Origin: an uncultured Clostridium sp.
Lineage (GTDB): Bacteria > Bacillota > Clostridia > Lachnospirales > Lachnospiraceae
Direction: 5' to 3'
DNA length: 21,665 bases
Assembly: GCA_900553925.1 (NCBI GenBank)
Contig: USFH01000016.1
Coordinates: forward strand, 1-21,665
This document shows, one piece after another, positions 1 to 7,238 of the stretch. The position numbers were made by a program, and so were the translations under genes. The stretch's first letter is position 1; each line of letters opens with the position of its first letter. The notes beneath the pieces are model-generated. The model had not been told where the DNA came from. It ran no database searches and saw only the letters and a program-made list of their open reading frames with translations.

Positions 1-998
1 GGGATGGCAAACAGCTCGGTCCCGATGGGCGGGATGTCGGCGATGTGCTCTTCCGGCACACGCACCACCCAGTGCTCCTCGTTCTGGATCACGGTGCGGG
101 CATACTCCATGCCCACGATCTCCGCGCGCTCCGGCTGGGGATCGGTGGCCACGGCCTTGCAGCCCAGATCCAGTGTGAAGGTGTCGCGGCTGGGGCGGCT
201 CACCACGCGGGTGAGCAGGGCAGCAGCCGGGGTAAACTTCAGGTCCGGGTAGGCCTTGCGGTACCCAGCGTCCTGGATCACGCAGGTGCCGGGGCTCAAA
301 AACTCTCCGGTCATCTCGGCGTGCACCGGGAAGGACGGGGTGCCGCCCATGATCAGGATCTCGCAGCAGATGCCGTCCGCCTTCAGGCGGGCCTTGATCT
401 CCTCGATCTGCTTGTCCACAGGGGCGGTAGCCACCTCGCGCTCCTGCACGCTGCTCTCGTGGCGGTGGCCGTCGTAGCAGTGCATGCCGCGCATGACGAT
501 GCCGGGCAGGGTGTTCCACTCCCGGTACATCGCTTCCACTTTATCCAGCGGCACACCGGTGCGGTGCTGGCCCATGTCCACATCCATCAGCACATTGGCC
601 TTGCAGGTCTGGCCCAGCTTGCGGATCTGCTCCGTGTCATCGCCGATGGCAAAGAACTCCACCTCCGGGAAGGCGGCCTGCAGCGCGGCAAAGCGCTTGA
701 TGTTGGGGCCCACCAGCGGGTATGCCAGAGTCAGGTGCTTCGCACCGGCCTTGGCGGCCATTTCGGCCTCGGCGATGGTGGCGCACTTGAAGCGGTCGAT
801 GCCCGCCTCAATCTGCATTTGGACCACCTTGGCCATCTTGTGGGTCTTGATGTGGGGCCACAGGCGGGCAGCGCCGCCTGCAATGTCGATCATCTTGCGG
901 ATATTCTCGCGGATGATCGCCGGGTAATAGACCAGCTGCGGGCTTACGATGTCCTGCTGACCCTCAAAGGTATAGAGGTTGTCGTTGATCTTATTCAT
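1..998 (-). CDS. D-threonine aldolase / D-serine dehydratase-like PLP enzyme, C-terminus cut by window edge
   Basis: The minus strand is open from ATG at 998 to the window edge (332 codons visible). The protein begins MNKINDNLYTFEGQQDIVSP and reads as a fold-III PLP enzyme of the alanine racemase-like family that includes D-threonine aldolase and D-serine dehydratase. The PLP lysine should be Lys51 in the PHIKTHK motif at residues 48-54. Further family hallmarks are a MDVDMGQHRTG stretch, a GMHCYDGH stretch and a GGTPSFPVH motif. The C-terminal metal-binding His/Cys pair of the D-threonine aldolase group would lie beyond the window. Such enzymes cleave or dehydrate beta-hydroxy D-amino acids; the exact substrate cannot be told from this. 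The start overlaps the stop of the RidA-like gene by 8 nt, so the two are translationally coupled; removal of reactive enamine/imine products by RidA fits a PLP enzyme partner. Base composition is far richer in G+C than everything after 1110. Confidence 0.85.
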   Translation of the reverse strand, partial: MNKINDNLYTFEGQQDIVSPQLVYYPAIIRENIRKMIDIAGGAARLWPHIKTHKMAKVVQMQIEAGIDRFKCATIAEAEMAAKAGAKHLTLAYPLVGPNIKRFAALQAAFPEVEFFAIGDDTEQIRKLGQTCKANVLMDVDMGQHRTGVPLDKVEAMYREWNTLPGIVMRGMHCYDGHRHESSVQEREVATAPVDKQIEEIKARLKADGICCEILIMGGTPSFPVHAEMTGEFLSPGTCVIQDAGYRKAYPDLKFTPAAALLTRVVSRPSRDTFTLDLGCKAVATDPQPERAEIVGMEYARTVIQNEEHWVVRVPEEHIADIPPIGTELFAI

Positions 999-1110
999 AC
1001 TCCACCAGCATCTCGATCTCGACCGCGATGTTGCCCGGGCAGGAATTGGTGCCCATGGCGGTGCGGGCGGGCAGACCCTTCTCCTCGCCGAACAGCTCGA
1101 ACAGCAGGTT
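991..1110 (-). CDS. RidA (YjgF/YER057c/UK114) family protein, C-terminal fragment of about 39 residues
   Basis: The fragment reads into GEEKGLPARTAMGTNSCPGN and ends VEIEMLVEYE before TAA at 993-991. This is the typical C-terminal end of RidA enamine/imine deaminases, with the conserved substrate-binding Arg in PARTAMG and the terminal VEIE strand. RidA proteins hydrolyse reactive 2-aminoacrylate-type intermediates released by PLP enzymes, which suits the overlapping aldolase/dehydratase-like gene downstream. Upstream of codon 1108-1110 the frame meets a TGA at once and the base composition changes, so the N-terminal 80-100 residues of a normal RidA (about 125-150 residues) are missing. The break coincides with the truncation of the U32 gene on the other strand. 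Confidence 0.75.
   Translation of the reverse strand, partial: NLLFELFGEEKGLPARTAMGTNSCPGNIAVEIEMLVEYE
1096..1110. other. junction between two unrelated sequences (probable assembly chimera)
   Basis: On the left, codon use is strongly G/C-ending and a RidA gene on the minus strand loses its N-terminal part. On the right, composition is that of an A+T-richer genome and a U32 gene on the plus strand lacks its N-terminal half. The bases ctcgaacagcaggtt (1096-1110) make sense in both genes: they read NLLFE in RidA on the minus strand and LEQQV in the U32 protein on the plus strand. The join could therefore sit anywhere within this short shared stretch. This is what a misassembly through a short shared word would leave. 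A genuine recombination is possible but would have to break two genes at one point. Confidence 0.75.
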
Positions 1111-1995
1111 TCAGACACATATGCACGGATTGCACCGGCTCCGCTTAATCTCTCTACGCTTTATCCGGCATCCGGGCAAGCTGCTAATGCAGATACGACG
1201 CAGGAGATACAGGGACGGCTGGTGATCGGCGTATCCAGCCTCGAACAGTTTACATGCGTCCTTGGTGCTATAGAAAAACGACATATCAAGGTTGGAGCAA
1301 TCACAGTTCCTGCCGCAATTTATACAGAATGTGCCAGACAATGTGACGATTCCGTTGTGCTTTATGCAGAACTGCCACATGTAATTCGTGCCGGACAGAT
1401 TCCGGATTTGCAAGATTCATCAATCCGTGGTATATATATAAGAAACATTGACGGTTTTGCACTTACAGGACAGTTAAGGCTCCCGGAAGCGTGTGAATTT
1501 CTGTTTGATGCATCACTTTACTGTTATAACCGGGCGGCTTTCGCATTTGCCCATAGCCTGACCGGACACCGGATTACATTTGCCATACCGCGTGAGCTGA
1601 CGCTTACCGAGCTTGAAGCACTTTCCGACGAATCACTCTGTCTGACACTGTATGAGTATCAGCCGGTCATGATTTCTGCAAACTGTGTACAGCGTACAAC
1701 CAACGGATGCAGCCATTCGGATTCGGTCGTGCCGATTACAGATGACCGCAAAAACCGTTTTTTTGCAGCATGTTATTGCAAGGACTGTTACAATGTAATC
1801 TACAACAAGCTTCCGTATTCCATCTTGGATATTTATCAGGATACCGCTTTTACGAATATACACAAAGGTGGCTATATGCTTCGATTTACAATCGAAGATA
1901 AGGCGCAGATTGAATACATCCTGCGTGCATATGCAGACGGACATCCAGAAATCAAAGAACGGACAACCGGACATTTATATCGAGGAGTATTGTAA
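1108..1995 (+). CDS. peptidase U32 family protein, C-terminal portion only
   Basis: The frame to TAA at 1993-1995 reads as the C-terminal part of the large clostridial U32 proteins (usually over 600 residues). It contains a GIYIRNIDG strand-loop, an IPRELTLTELEAL segment, the YEYQPVMISANC motif and a cysteine-rich stretch (NGC followed by CYCKDC) before YNVIYNKLP. The end has the family-typical FTIEDKAQ and TGHLYRGVL. Bacterial U32 members have been tied to RNA hydroxylation (RlhA, TrhP) and to Fe-S-dependent hydroxylation (UbiU/UbiV), so the cysteines may bind a cluster; this is inference. The frame stays open leftwards to 979, but those codons are antisense to the RidA gene and are not part of this protein. 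The true N-terminus is absent because of the join near 1105. It overlaps the next gene by one base (TAATG), so it heads the SEDS-PBP operon. Confidence 0.8.
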   Translation, partial: VSDTYARIAPAPLNLSTLYPASGQAANADTTQEIQGRLVIGVSSLEQFTCVLGAIEKRHIKVGAITVPAAIYTECARQCDDSVVLYAELPHVIRAGQIPDLQDSSIRGIYIRNIDGFALTGQLRLPEACEFLFDASLYCYNRAAFAFAHSLTGHRITFAIPRELTLTELEALSDESLCLTLYEYQPVMISANCVQRTTNGCSHSDSVVPITDDRKNRFFAACYCKDCYNVIYNKLPYSILDIYQDTAFTNIHKGGYMLRFTIEDKAQIEYILRAYADGHPEIKERTTGHLYRGVL

Positions 1996-3425
1996 TGATT
2001 AATATCATATGTGAGGTTTCAAAGTATCTGGTTTTACTTTTTATGGTTTTGTATACTGTAAAATGTTTTTCCGTACTTTCCTCGAAAGATGAAGAACAGA
2101 AAAAGAAGAAACTGAATAAGCAAATCGGATATGTATTCATCATACATTTTCTATGTTATCTGATCCTATATCTGAGGCTCGGTCAGATGAAAATCCTGAT
2201 CTTTTATGTAGCACAGATTTTCGTCGCAATCTTATATATGGCGTTATATCACAGCATCTACAAGGATTCCTCCAGACTGTTGACAAACAACTCTGCATTC
2301 CTGCTGTTGATCGGGTATATCATGCTTACAAGACTGAATTTCAGTCTGGCTGTCAAACAGTTTATTTTCGCAACAGTCGGTTTGGTGCTTACCTCCTTTA
2401 TTCCATATATTATGTTAAAATGGAAGAAGATGAAGGATCTGGGAGTCTTATACGGAATTGTCGGAATCATTCTTCTTCTGACTGTATTTATCCCCGGACT
2501 CGGAAGTGAAAAATATGGCTCCAGAAACTGGATCAATATCGGGCATTTGTCTCTTCAGCCAATGGAGTTTGTAAAGATTATATTTGTATTTTTCGTTGCA
2601 TCCATGCTGGTGAAGGCAAGCACCTTCAAAGAGCTTTTTGTCAATGCCATCATATCAGCCGCATTTATGGGAGTACTTGTATTGGAAAAGGATTTAGGTG
2701 CAGCTGTGATTTTCTATATTACATATGTGCTGATGGTCTATGTAGCAACCTCGAGACCAGTTTTTCTGGTTGGCGGCATCTCACTTGGAGCAGGAGCAGT
2801 CATGCTTGGCTATGCTTTGTTTAAAAATTCATTATTCCAACATGTTATGGTCCGGGTTCACGCATGGCAAAACCCATTTGCCGATATTGATGGTGGCGGA
2901 TATCAGCTTTCCCAGTCGCTTTTCGCAATTGGGACAGGAGGATACGCAGGTTCCGGTCTGACACAAGGTGCAGCTTCGAGCATTCCGGTCAGCGAAAGTG
3001 ATTTCATATTCTCCGCAATCTGTGAGGAGCTTGGCGTAATCTTCGGACTCGCCATGATTCTGGTAATTGTAAGTATCTTTATTTCATTTGCTAACGTTGC
3101 AATGAAATGCAAGGTACCATTCTACAAATACCTGGCACTCGGTTTTTCAAGCATTTACATTGTACAATGCTTCTTAAACCTTGGCGGCGTAACGAAATTT
3201 ATTCCATCCACCGGTGTGACACTTCCACTTGTCAGTTATGGTGTCAGTTCCGTCCTGAGTACTTTGATTATATTTGCAGTCGTACAAGGTGTATATGTAA
3301 TAAGCAGCAGTGAGGCAGTGAAATATGAAAGAGAAAAAGAAAAAGCAAGACAAAAACTACGCGAAGAACAAGCAGCCGTTAACACCGGAGCAAGAATTAA
3401 TCGCGAAAGAAAAACAACGAATTAA
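1995..3425 (+). CDS. SEDS peptidoglycan glycosyltransferase (FtsW/RodA/SpoVE family)
   Basis: This multi-pass membrane protein of 476 residues polymerises lipid II into glycan strands together with a class B PBP. Family marks are GSRNWINIGHLSLQPMEFVK in the middle, WQNPFAD and GGYQLSQSLFAIGTGG, then SESDFIFSAICEELG, where Asp336 corresponds to the catalytic Asp known in RodA, and STGVTLPLVSYGVSS near the end. The first 130 residues form an extra block of hydrophobic helices, as in other clostridial members. The tail after the last helix (from about residue 440) is cytoplasmic and highly charged. ATG 1995 shares its A with the U32 stop codon and has gaggag 7-12 nt upstream. The last 101 nt overlap the transpeptidase gene in another frame, so the two partners are likely translated together. 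FtsW, RodA and SpoVE cannot be separated by sequence alone here. Confidence 0.92.
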   Translation: MINIICEVSKYLVLLFMVLYTVKCFSVLSSKDEEQKKKKLNKQIGYVFIIHFLCYLILYLRLGQMKILIFYVAQIFVAILYMALYHSIYKDSSRLLTNNSAFLLLIGYIMLTRLNFSLAVKQFIFATVGLVLTSFIPYIMLKWKKMKDLGVLYGIVGIILLLTVFIPGLGSEKYGSRNWINIGHLSLQPMEFVKIIFVFFVASMLVKASTFKELFVNAIISAAFMGVLVLEKDLGAAVIFYITYVLMVYVATSRPVFLVGGISLGAGAVMLGYALFKNSLFQHVMVRVHAWQNPFADIDGGGYQLSQSLFAIGTGGYAGSGLTQGAASSIPVSESDFIFSAICEELGVIFGLAMILVIVSIFISFANVAMKCKVPFYKYLALGFSSIYIVQCFLNLGGVTKFIPSTGVTLPLVSYGVSSVLSTLIIFAVVQGVYVISSSEAVKYEREKEKARQKLREEQAAVNTGARINRERKTTN

Positions 3426-4845
3426 AAATAACCGGATTAAAAACCGCCCAATCGTCGTGATCACATACATGATGGTTGCTGTTTTCGTGAGCATGATTGC
3501 CTATGTAATATATTTCATGCAATTCAAATCCGAGACAGTAATCGCTAATTCACGGAATGTGCGGCAGGATTCGTTCGCAAGCACAGTAGAGCGCGGGGAT
3601 ATCATCACGAGCGATGGCGTAGTCATTGCAACGAGCGAAACAGATGACGAAGGAAATACCAGCCGTTCTTATCCGTATTCGAATATGTTCGCCCATCTGG
3701 TCGGTTACGATGAATACGGCAAGTCCGGATTAGAGCTTGCAGGCAACTTCTACATGCTCCGTTCGCATATCAACATCTTCGAACGTGTTTACCGCGAGCT
3801 GAAAGAACAGAAAAACCGGGGCGATAATATCATCACAACGGTTGATTACGATCTGCAGGCGGCAGCATACAATGCGCTCGGCGGCTGTAAAGGAGCCGTG
3901 ATTGCCATAGAGCCATCAACAGGCAAAATACTATGTATGGTTTCGAAACCGGATTTTGATCCGAATGACATTGAAAACGTATGGTCATACCTGCAGACAG
4001 AGGAGGGGGCGAGCAGCACCATCCTGTTAAACCGTGCAACACAGGGACTCTATGCACCGGGGTCGACCTTCAAGGTTGTTTCCCTGCTAGAATTTATCCG
4101 CGAAAATCCGAACAGCTATAACAACTTCCAATTCCATTGTGATGGCAATTCCATTTTCTCGGGAGTCAGCATCCGTTGTTCCAACAACAAATCACACGGA
4201 GATCTGTCACTTGCAGATGCACTTGCATATTCGTGCAACGTCAGCTTTGCAACGATTGGTGAAACACTGGATAAATCAAGCTACCGAAATACTGCGGAAG
4301 AGCTTCTGTACAACAAAGACCTTCCGTATGACGGAGATTATAATTCCTCTAAGTTCGCGATCAATGGTAATTCCCCGGATGATGCCATTCCGCAGACGGT
4401 CATTGGACAGGGGGATACTAAGACGACACCATTGCACAACGCGATGATCATGTCTGCCATTGCAAATGACGGCGTATTAATGAAGCCATATACCATTGAC
4501 TCCATCCAAAACGATGATGGTGCGAACGTCAAGACATTCCATCCAAAGCAGGCGGGTACCCTGATGACTGCAAATGAAGCAGATATATTGACCGAATATA
4601 TGAAAGGGGTATGTGAATACGGTACCGGTTCCGGTTATTTCTCCGGCCTTTCTTATCATGTAGCAGGCAAAACAGGTACTGCTGAATTTGACAATGAAGG
4701 GAACTGTAATTCCTGGTTTGTCGGGTTCTCCGATCCGGATGATCCCGATATCGTAGTCTGTGCCATCGCTGAAGAATCCAATGTGACCGGTGTAACCGGC
4801 GCATGGGTTGCAAGACAGGTTTTTGATGCCTATTATAGTAAATAG
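3325..4845 (+). CDS. class B penicillin-binding protein (PbpA-like transpeptidase)
   Basis: This 506-residue DD-transpeptidase cross-links peptidoglycan and is the expected partner of the overlapping SEDS gene. It has a Lys-rich cytoplasmic head (residues 1-42), one signal-anchor helix (about 43-66) and an extracellular part with a short, PBPA-type N-terminal region. The catalytic domain carries the nucleophile Ser247 in APGSTFK (Lys250), Ser303-Cys304-Asn305 as the SxN motif, and Lys449-Thr450-Gly451 in AGKTGTAEF. All three motifs are intact. ATG 3325 is chosen because it supplies the usual basic head before the anchor; a start after the overlap would lose most of the head. The gene ends in a small duplicated stretch around its stop codon. 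Confidence 0.92.
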   Translation: MKEKKKKQDKNYAKNKQPLTPEQELIAKEKQRIKNNRIKNRPIVVITYMMVAVFVSMIAYVIYFMQFKSETVIANSRNVRQDSFASTVERGDIITSDGVVIATSETDDEGNTSRSYPYSNMFAHLVGYDEYGKSGLELAGNFYMLRSHINIFERVYRELKEQKNRGDNIITTVDYDLQAAAYNALGGCKGAVIAIEPSTGKILCMVSKPDFDPNDIENVWSYLQTEEGASSTILLNRATQGLYAPGSTFKVVSLLEFIRENPNSYNNFQFHCDGNSIFSGVSIRCSNNKSHGDLSLADALAYSCNVSFATIGETLDKSSYRNTAEELLYNKDLPYDGDYNSSKFAINGNSPDDAIPQTVIGQGDTKTTPLHNAMIMSAIANDGVLMKPYTIDSIQNDDGANVKTFHPKQAGTLMTANEADILTEYMKGVCEYGTGSGYFSGLSYHVAGKTGTAEFDNEGNCNSWFVGFSDPDDPDIVVCAIAEESNVTGVTGAWVARQVFDAYYSK

Positions 4846-4858
4846 CTTATAGTAAATA
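4833..4858. repeat. 12-bp direct repeat spanning the PBP stop codon
   Basis: TTATAGTAAATA occurs at 4833-4844 and again at 4847-4858, a tandem copy with a 14-nt period. The first copy runs into the stop codon TAG (4843-4845). It looks like a small slippage duplication at the gene end; no function is evident. Confidence 0.6.
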
Positions 4859-4869
4859 ACATGTAAATC

Positions 4870-4898
4870 TTGCGAGCGACAGGGGAATCTGCTATAAT
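4870..4898 (+). promoter_or_regulatory. sigma-A-type promoter for NUDIX-srtB
   Basis: TTGCGA at 4870-4875 and a perfect TATAAT at 4893-4898 are separated by 17 nt. Transcription should begin near 4905, leaving about a 40-nt leader with aggagga before ATG 4946. It makes the NUDIX-sortase pair independent of the upstream wall operon. Confidence 0.8.
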
Positions 4899-4945
4899 AA
4901 ATTTAATTTTTGGTCACACCAAGAAAGAAAGCAGGAGGAATTGCA

Positions 4946-5398
4946 ATGATAGAAGCAACAAGCTGTGGTGGTGTGGTAATCTTTCGAGGAAAAATCCTGT
5001 TATTATACAAAAATTACAGGAATAAATACGAAGGCTGGGTTCTTCCGAAGGGAACAGTAGAAGAGGGTGAGCAGCACAATGAGACTGCTCTCCGTGAAGT
5101 GAAGGAAGAAACCGGTGTGAGCGCGCAGATTATCAAATATGTCGGCAAGAGCAACTACACATTTAACACATCCTATGATATGATCAACAAAGATGTACAC
5201 TGGTATCTGATGATGGCGGACAGTTATTACAGTAAACCGCAACGGGAAGAGTATTTCATGGATTCCGGATATTACAAATTCCATGAAGCATACCATCTGT
5301 TGAAATTTCCGAATGAAAAGCAGATATTAGAACAGGCCTATGAGGAATATACGGCATTGAAACAGAATAATCTGTGGGGAAGCAAAAAATATTTTTAA
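4946..5398 (+). CDS. NUDIX hydrolase
   Basis: This 150-residue protein is a single NUDIX domain, an enzyme that hydrolyses nucleoside diphosphates linked to another group and needs divalent metal ions. The NUDIX box is complete: G-x5-E-x7-REV-x-EE-x-G-V, starting at GTVEEGEQ (about residues 36-58). The preceding WVLPKG and the opening CGGVVIF strand are also typical, recalling the diadenosine-polyphosphate/NTP-type NUDIX proteins, though the substrate cannot be assigned. ATG 4946 is preferred over an in-frame TTG at 4910: the strong Shine-Dalgarno aggagga (4933-4939) sits just before 4946, and the TTG would fall almost on the transcription start. It ends 11 nt before the sortase gene and shares its promoter. 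Confidence 0.88.
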   Translation: MIEATSCGGVVIFRGKILLLYKNYRNKYEGWVLPKGTVEEGEQHNETALREVKEETGVSAQIIKYVGKSNYTFNTSYDMINKDVHWYLMMADSYYSKPQREEYFMDSGYYKFHEAYHLLKFPNEKQILEQAYEEYTALKQNNLWGSKKYF

Positions 5399-5409
5399 AT
5401 TATAAGTAT

Positions 5410-6237
5410 ATGAAAGCAAAAAAGAAACGTATTTTATATAATGTATGTCTGGTTGTTCTGATTGTCATTTTCATCGGTTCAGCCGGATATCTTGCGTCGT
5501 ATTTTCTGCAAAGCCGCAAGAGCGAATCGCAATTTGATACTCTGGAATCCATGATTGATGAGCCTGTACAGGCGGACGAGATCGTCTATGTTGCAACAGA
5601 AGGGGATGCTGAGCCCGGACTTGAGTTTGTATCGATTGATGGAACACTCGTGCAGAAACGTTTCGCATCCATCTATCAGAAGAATCATGATTTTGTTGGC
5701 TGGTTATCGATTGAAGATACACATATTGACTATCCGGTCATGCAGACCATGGAAGATGAAGAGTACTATATCCATCGCGACTTCTACGGAGATTATAGTG
5801 CCGCCGGAACCTTGTTTGCAGATACGGAAAGTAATATTCAAAAGCCGTCGGATAATATACTGATCTATGGTCATAACATGAAAACAGGAAAGATGTTCCA
5901 TGATCTGTTAAAGTACGAAAACGAAGATTTTTATAAGTCGCACAGATACATTCAGTTTGATACGATCTACGGAAATGCATCCTACGAGGTGATTGCCGCA
6001 TTCCGGACAGAGATTCTGGATGAAGAAAGCGAAGGCTTTAAGTATTATCGTTTTTTTGATGCAGAAGACGAAGCAGACTTTCATCGTTTTGTATCCAGCT
6101 GTAAAGGATTAACTTCCTACACGATTGATACGGATGCTTCTTATGGGGATTCCCTGATCACACTTTCAACCTGTGCATACCATACGGAAAATGGCAGATT
6201 TGTTGTGGTCGCTAAAAAGGTAAACAAAGCAAATTAA
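5410..6237 (+). CDS. srtB: class B sortase
   Basis: This 275-residue membrane-anchored cysteine transpeptidase attaches or polymerises surface proteins at the cell wall. It begins MKAKKKR, has an anchor helix at about residues 8-30, then an extracellular sortase domain. The catalytic residues are His155 in IYGHNM, Cys255 in TLSTC and Arg263 in the RFVVVAKK strand, all intact. The YPVMQ, YYIHRDFYG and AGTLFAD stretches are typical of class B. No sortable substrate with a class B sorting signal is visible in the window. The start has no clear Shine-Dalgarno; an in-frame GTG at 5374 overlapping the NUDIX end is an alternative and also lacks one, so ATG 5410 is a choice by similarity in form. Translation may depend on readthrough coupling from the NUDIX gene. 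Confidence 0.9.
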   Translation: MKAKKKRILYNVCLVVLIVIFIGSAGYLASYFLQSRKSESQFDTLESMIDEPVQADEIVYVATEGDAEPGLEFVSIDGTLVQKRFASIYQKNHDFVGWLSIEDTHIDYPVMQTMEDEEYYIHRDFYGDYSAAGTLFADTESNIQKPSDNILIYGHNMKTGKMFHDLLKYENEDFYKSHRYIQFDTIYGNASYEVIAAFRTEILDEESEGFKYYRFFDAEDEADFHRFVSSCKGLTSYTIDTDASYGDSLITLSTCAYHTENGRFVVVAKKVNKAN

Positions 6238-6249
6238 ATAGGATTTCAA

Positions 6250-6293
6250 ACAGGATTTTTTCTAATTTATCTTGACAAGAAAACAAATCCTGT
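6250..6293. repeat. 9-bp perfect inverted repeat flanking the tRNA-Leu promoter -35 box
   Basis: ACAGGATTT (6250-6258) is matched by AAATCCTGT (6285-6293). The 26 nt between them hold the TTGACA box, and the right arm ends two bases before the -10 box. It could be an operator, or a hairpin in RNA reading out of srtB; there is no T-tract right after it. Confidence 0.5.
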
Positions 6294-6301
6294 GATATAG
6301 T
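6272..6301 (+). promoter_or_regulatory. sigma-A promoter of tRNA-Leu
   Basis: A perfect TTGACA at 6272-6277 and TATAGT at 6296-6301 are 18 nt apart. The mature tRNA starts 12 nt after the -10 box, leaving almost no 5' leader. Confidence 0.8.
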
Positions 6302-6312
6302 ATCAACTGTTC

Positions 6313-6396
6313 GCCGGTGTGTCGGAATTGGCAGACGAGGCAGACTCAAAATCTGTTGGTGGCAACACCGTGCGGGTTCAAGTCCCGCCACCGGCA
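6313..6396 (+). tRNA. tRNA-Leu (anticodon CAA)
   Basis: The 84-nt sequence folds as a class II tRNA. The acceptor GCCGGTG (6313-6319) pairs with CACCGGC (6389-6395), followed by discriminator A6396. The anticodon stem GCAGA/TCTGT encloses the loop CTCAAAA, giving anticodon CAA, which reads UUG. A long variable arm and the T arm GCGGGTTCAAGTCCCGC follow. The 3' CCA is not encoded. It has its own promoter and terminator and so is a single-gene unit. Confidence 0.96.
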
Positions 6397-6402
6397 TTAG
6401 AC

Positions 6403-6445
6403 AAAAATGCGAGAGTCCTTATAGATTAAGGATTCCCGCATTTTT
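6403..6445. terminator. probable bidirectional rho-independent terminator between tRNA-Leu and sigE
   Basis: AAAAATGCG and GTCCTTA pair with TAAGGA and CGCATTTTT around a loop of about five bases, with a small internal mismatch. The plus strand ends in a T run (6441-6445), serving the tRNA. The complementary strand also ends in a T run, so it can serve sigE, whose stop lies 54 nt away. Confidence 0.8.
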
Positions 6446-6498
6446 ATTATGATCAAAAACAGCGTAGGTGCGCAAAAAGTGCGCAAACCAGATATATA

Positions 6499-7227
6499 TC
6501 AGCCAAGGCGAAGCATTTCCTTGCGCAGTCTGCGGATGATTTTTTTCTCAAGTCTTGATATATACGACTGCGAGATTCCAAGCAGATCGGCGACTTCTTT
6601 TTGTGTCATTTCCTCATCATCATGTCCGATTCCATAACGAAGTTCAATAATTGTCCGTTCCCGGTCACTTAAGATATCCATTGCCTGTTCGAGCAGATTC
6701 AGATCGACCTCATCTTCAATATCCTTGTAGACAAGATCCTCCTCCGTTCCAAGAATATCTGACAGCAGAAGTTCATTTCCATCCCAATCCACATTCAATG
6801 GTTCATCAATCGAAACCTCTGTCTTGATACGGGAATTCCGGCGCAGATGCATCAGAATCTCGTTTTCAATACACCTGCTGGCATAGGTAGCAAGCTTGAT
6901 ATTCTTATCAGCCTTAAACGTATTGATTGCCTTTATGAGTCCGATCGTTCCAATTGAGATTAAATCCTCGACGCCGACACCGGTATTGTCGAATTTTTTG
7001 GCGATATAGACTACCAGCCGAAGATTATGCTCGATCAACGTCTGTCTGGCCTCTAGAACATCATCGTCCAAATTGGACAACAATAGTGTCTCTTCTTCCG
7101 CGGACAACGGTGGTGGGAGAATCTCGGCGCCTCCTATGTAATGAACTTCGTTTTTTGGGAACAAAAGATAATTGGCAATACTCTTGATATTGAATCGAAT
7201 CATATTATTACTGACTATACTAATCAT
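6499..7227 (-). CDS. sigE: sporulation sigma factor SigE (pro-sigma-E)
   Basis: This 242-residue sigma-70 family factor directs early mother-cell transcription during sporulation. An N-terminal pro-sequence of about 30 residues precedes the family-typical VHYIGGAEILPPPLS, near which processing occurs in Bacillus. Region 2 follows (NLRLVVYIAKKF, VEDLISIGTIGLIKA, ATYASRCIENEILM), then the SigE-type SIDEPLNVDWDGNELLLSDI, and region 4 with the helix-turn-helix KEVADLLGISQSYISRLEKK. ATG 7227 has a very strong Shine-Dalgarno (gaggaggaga, 7240-7231) lying inside the last codons of spoIIGA, 11 nt from that gene's end, so the pair forms one transcription unit. The sigG gene that often follows sigE in spore formers is not here; a terminator and the convergent tRNA come next. 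Confidence 0.95.
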   Translation of the reverse strand: MISIVSNNMIRFNIKSIANYLLFPKNEVHYIGGAEILPPPLSAEEETLLLSNLDDDVLEARQTLIEHNLRLVVYIAKKFDNTGVGVEDLISIGTIGLIKAINTFKADKNIKLATYASRCIENEILMHLRRNSRIKTEVSIDEPLNVDWDGNELLLSDILGTEEDLVYKDIEDEVDLNLLEQAMDILSDRERTIIELRYGIGHDDEEMTQKEVADLLGISQSYISRLEKKIIRRLRKEMLRLG

Positions 7228-7238
7228 GTTTCTCCTCC

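Noticed and set aside
979..1107. N-terminal 43 codons of the open frame ending at 1995 as part of the U32 protein
   Set aside because: They are the antisense of the RidA and aldolase-like genes and have the other genome's composition; only the part after about 1105 reads as U32.
45..1148. Long plus-strand open frames (45-1148, 484-927) in the G+C-rich part
   Set aside because: They are antisense to a well-recognised aldolase/dehydratase-like protein. In G+C-rich DNA such shadow frames are common, and their translations (rich in His, Ala, Leu) match no protein type I know.
4910..4945. TTG 4910 as NUDIX start
   Set aside because: It would lie about at the transcription start and has no Shine-Dalgarno, whereas ATG 4946 has aggagga at good distance.
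6449..6637. Small plus-strand frame after the tRNA terminator
   Set aside because: It is antisense to the end of sigE and has no ribosome binding site.
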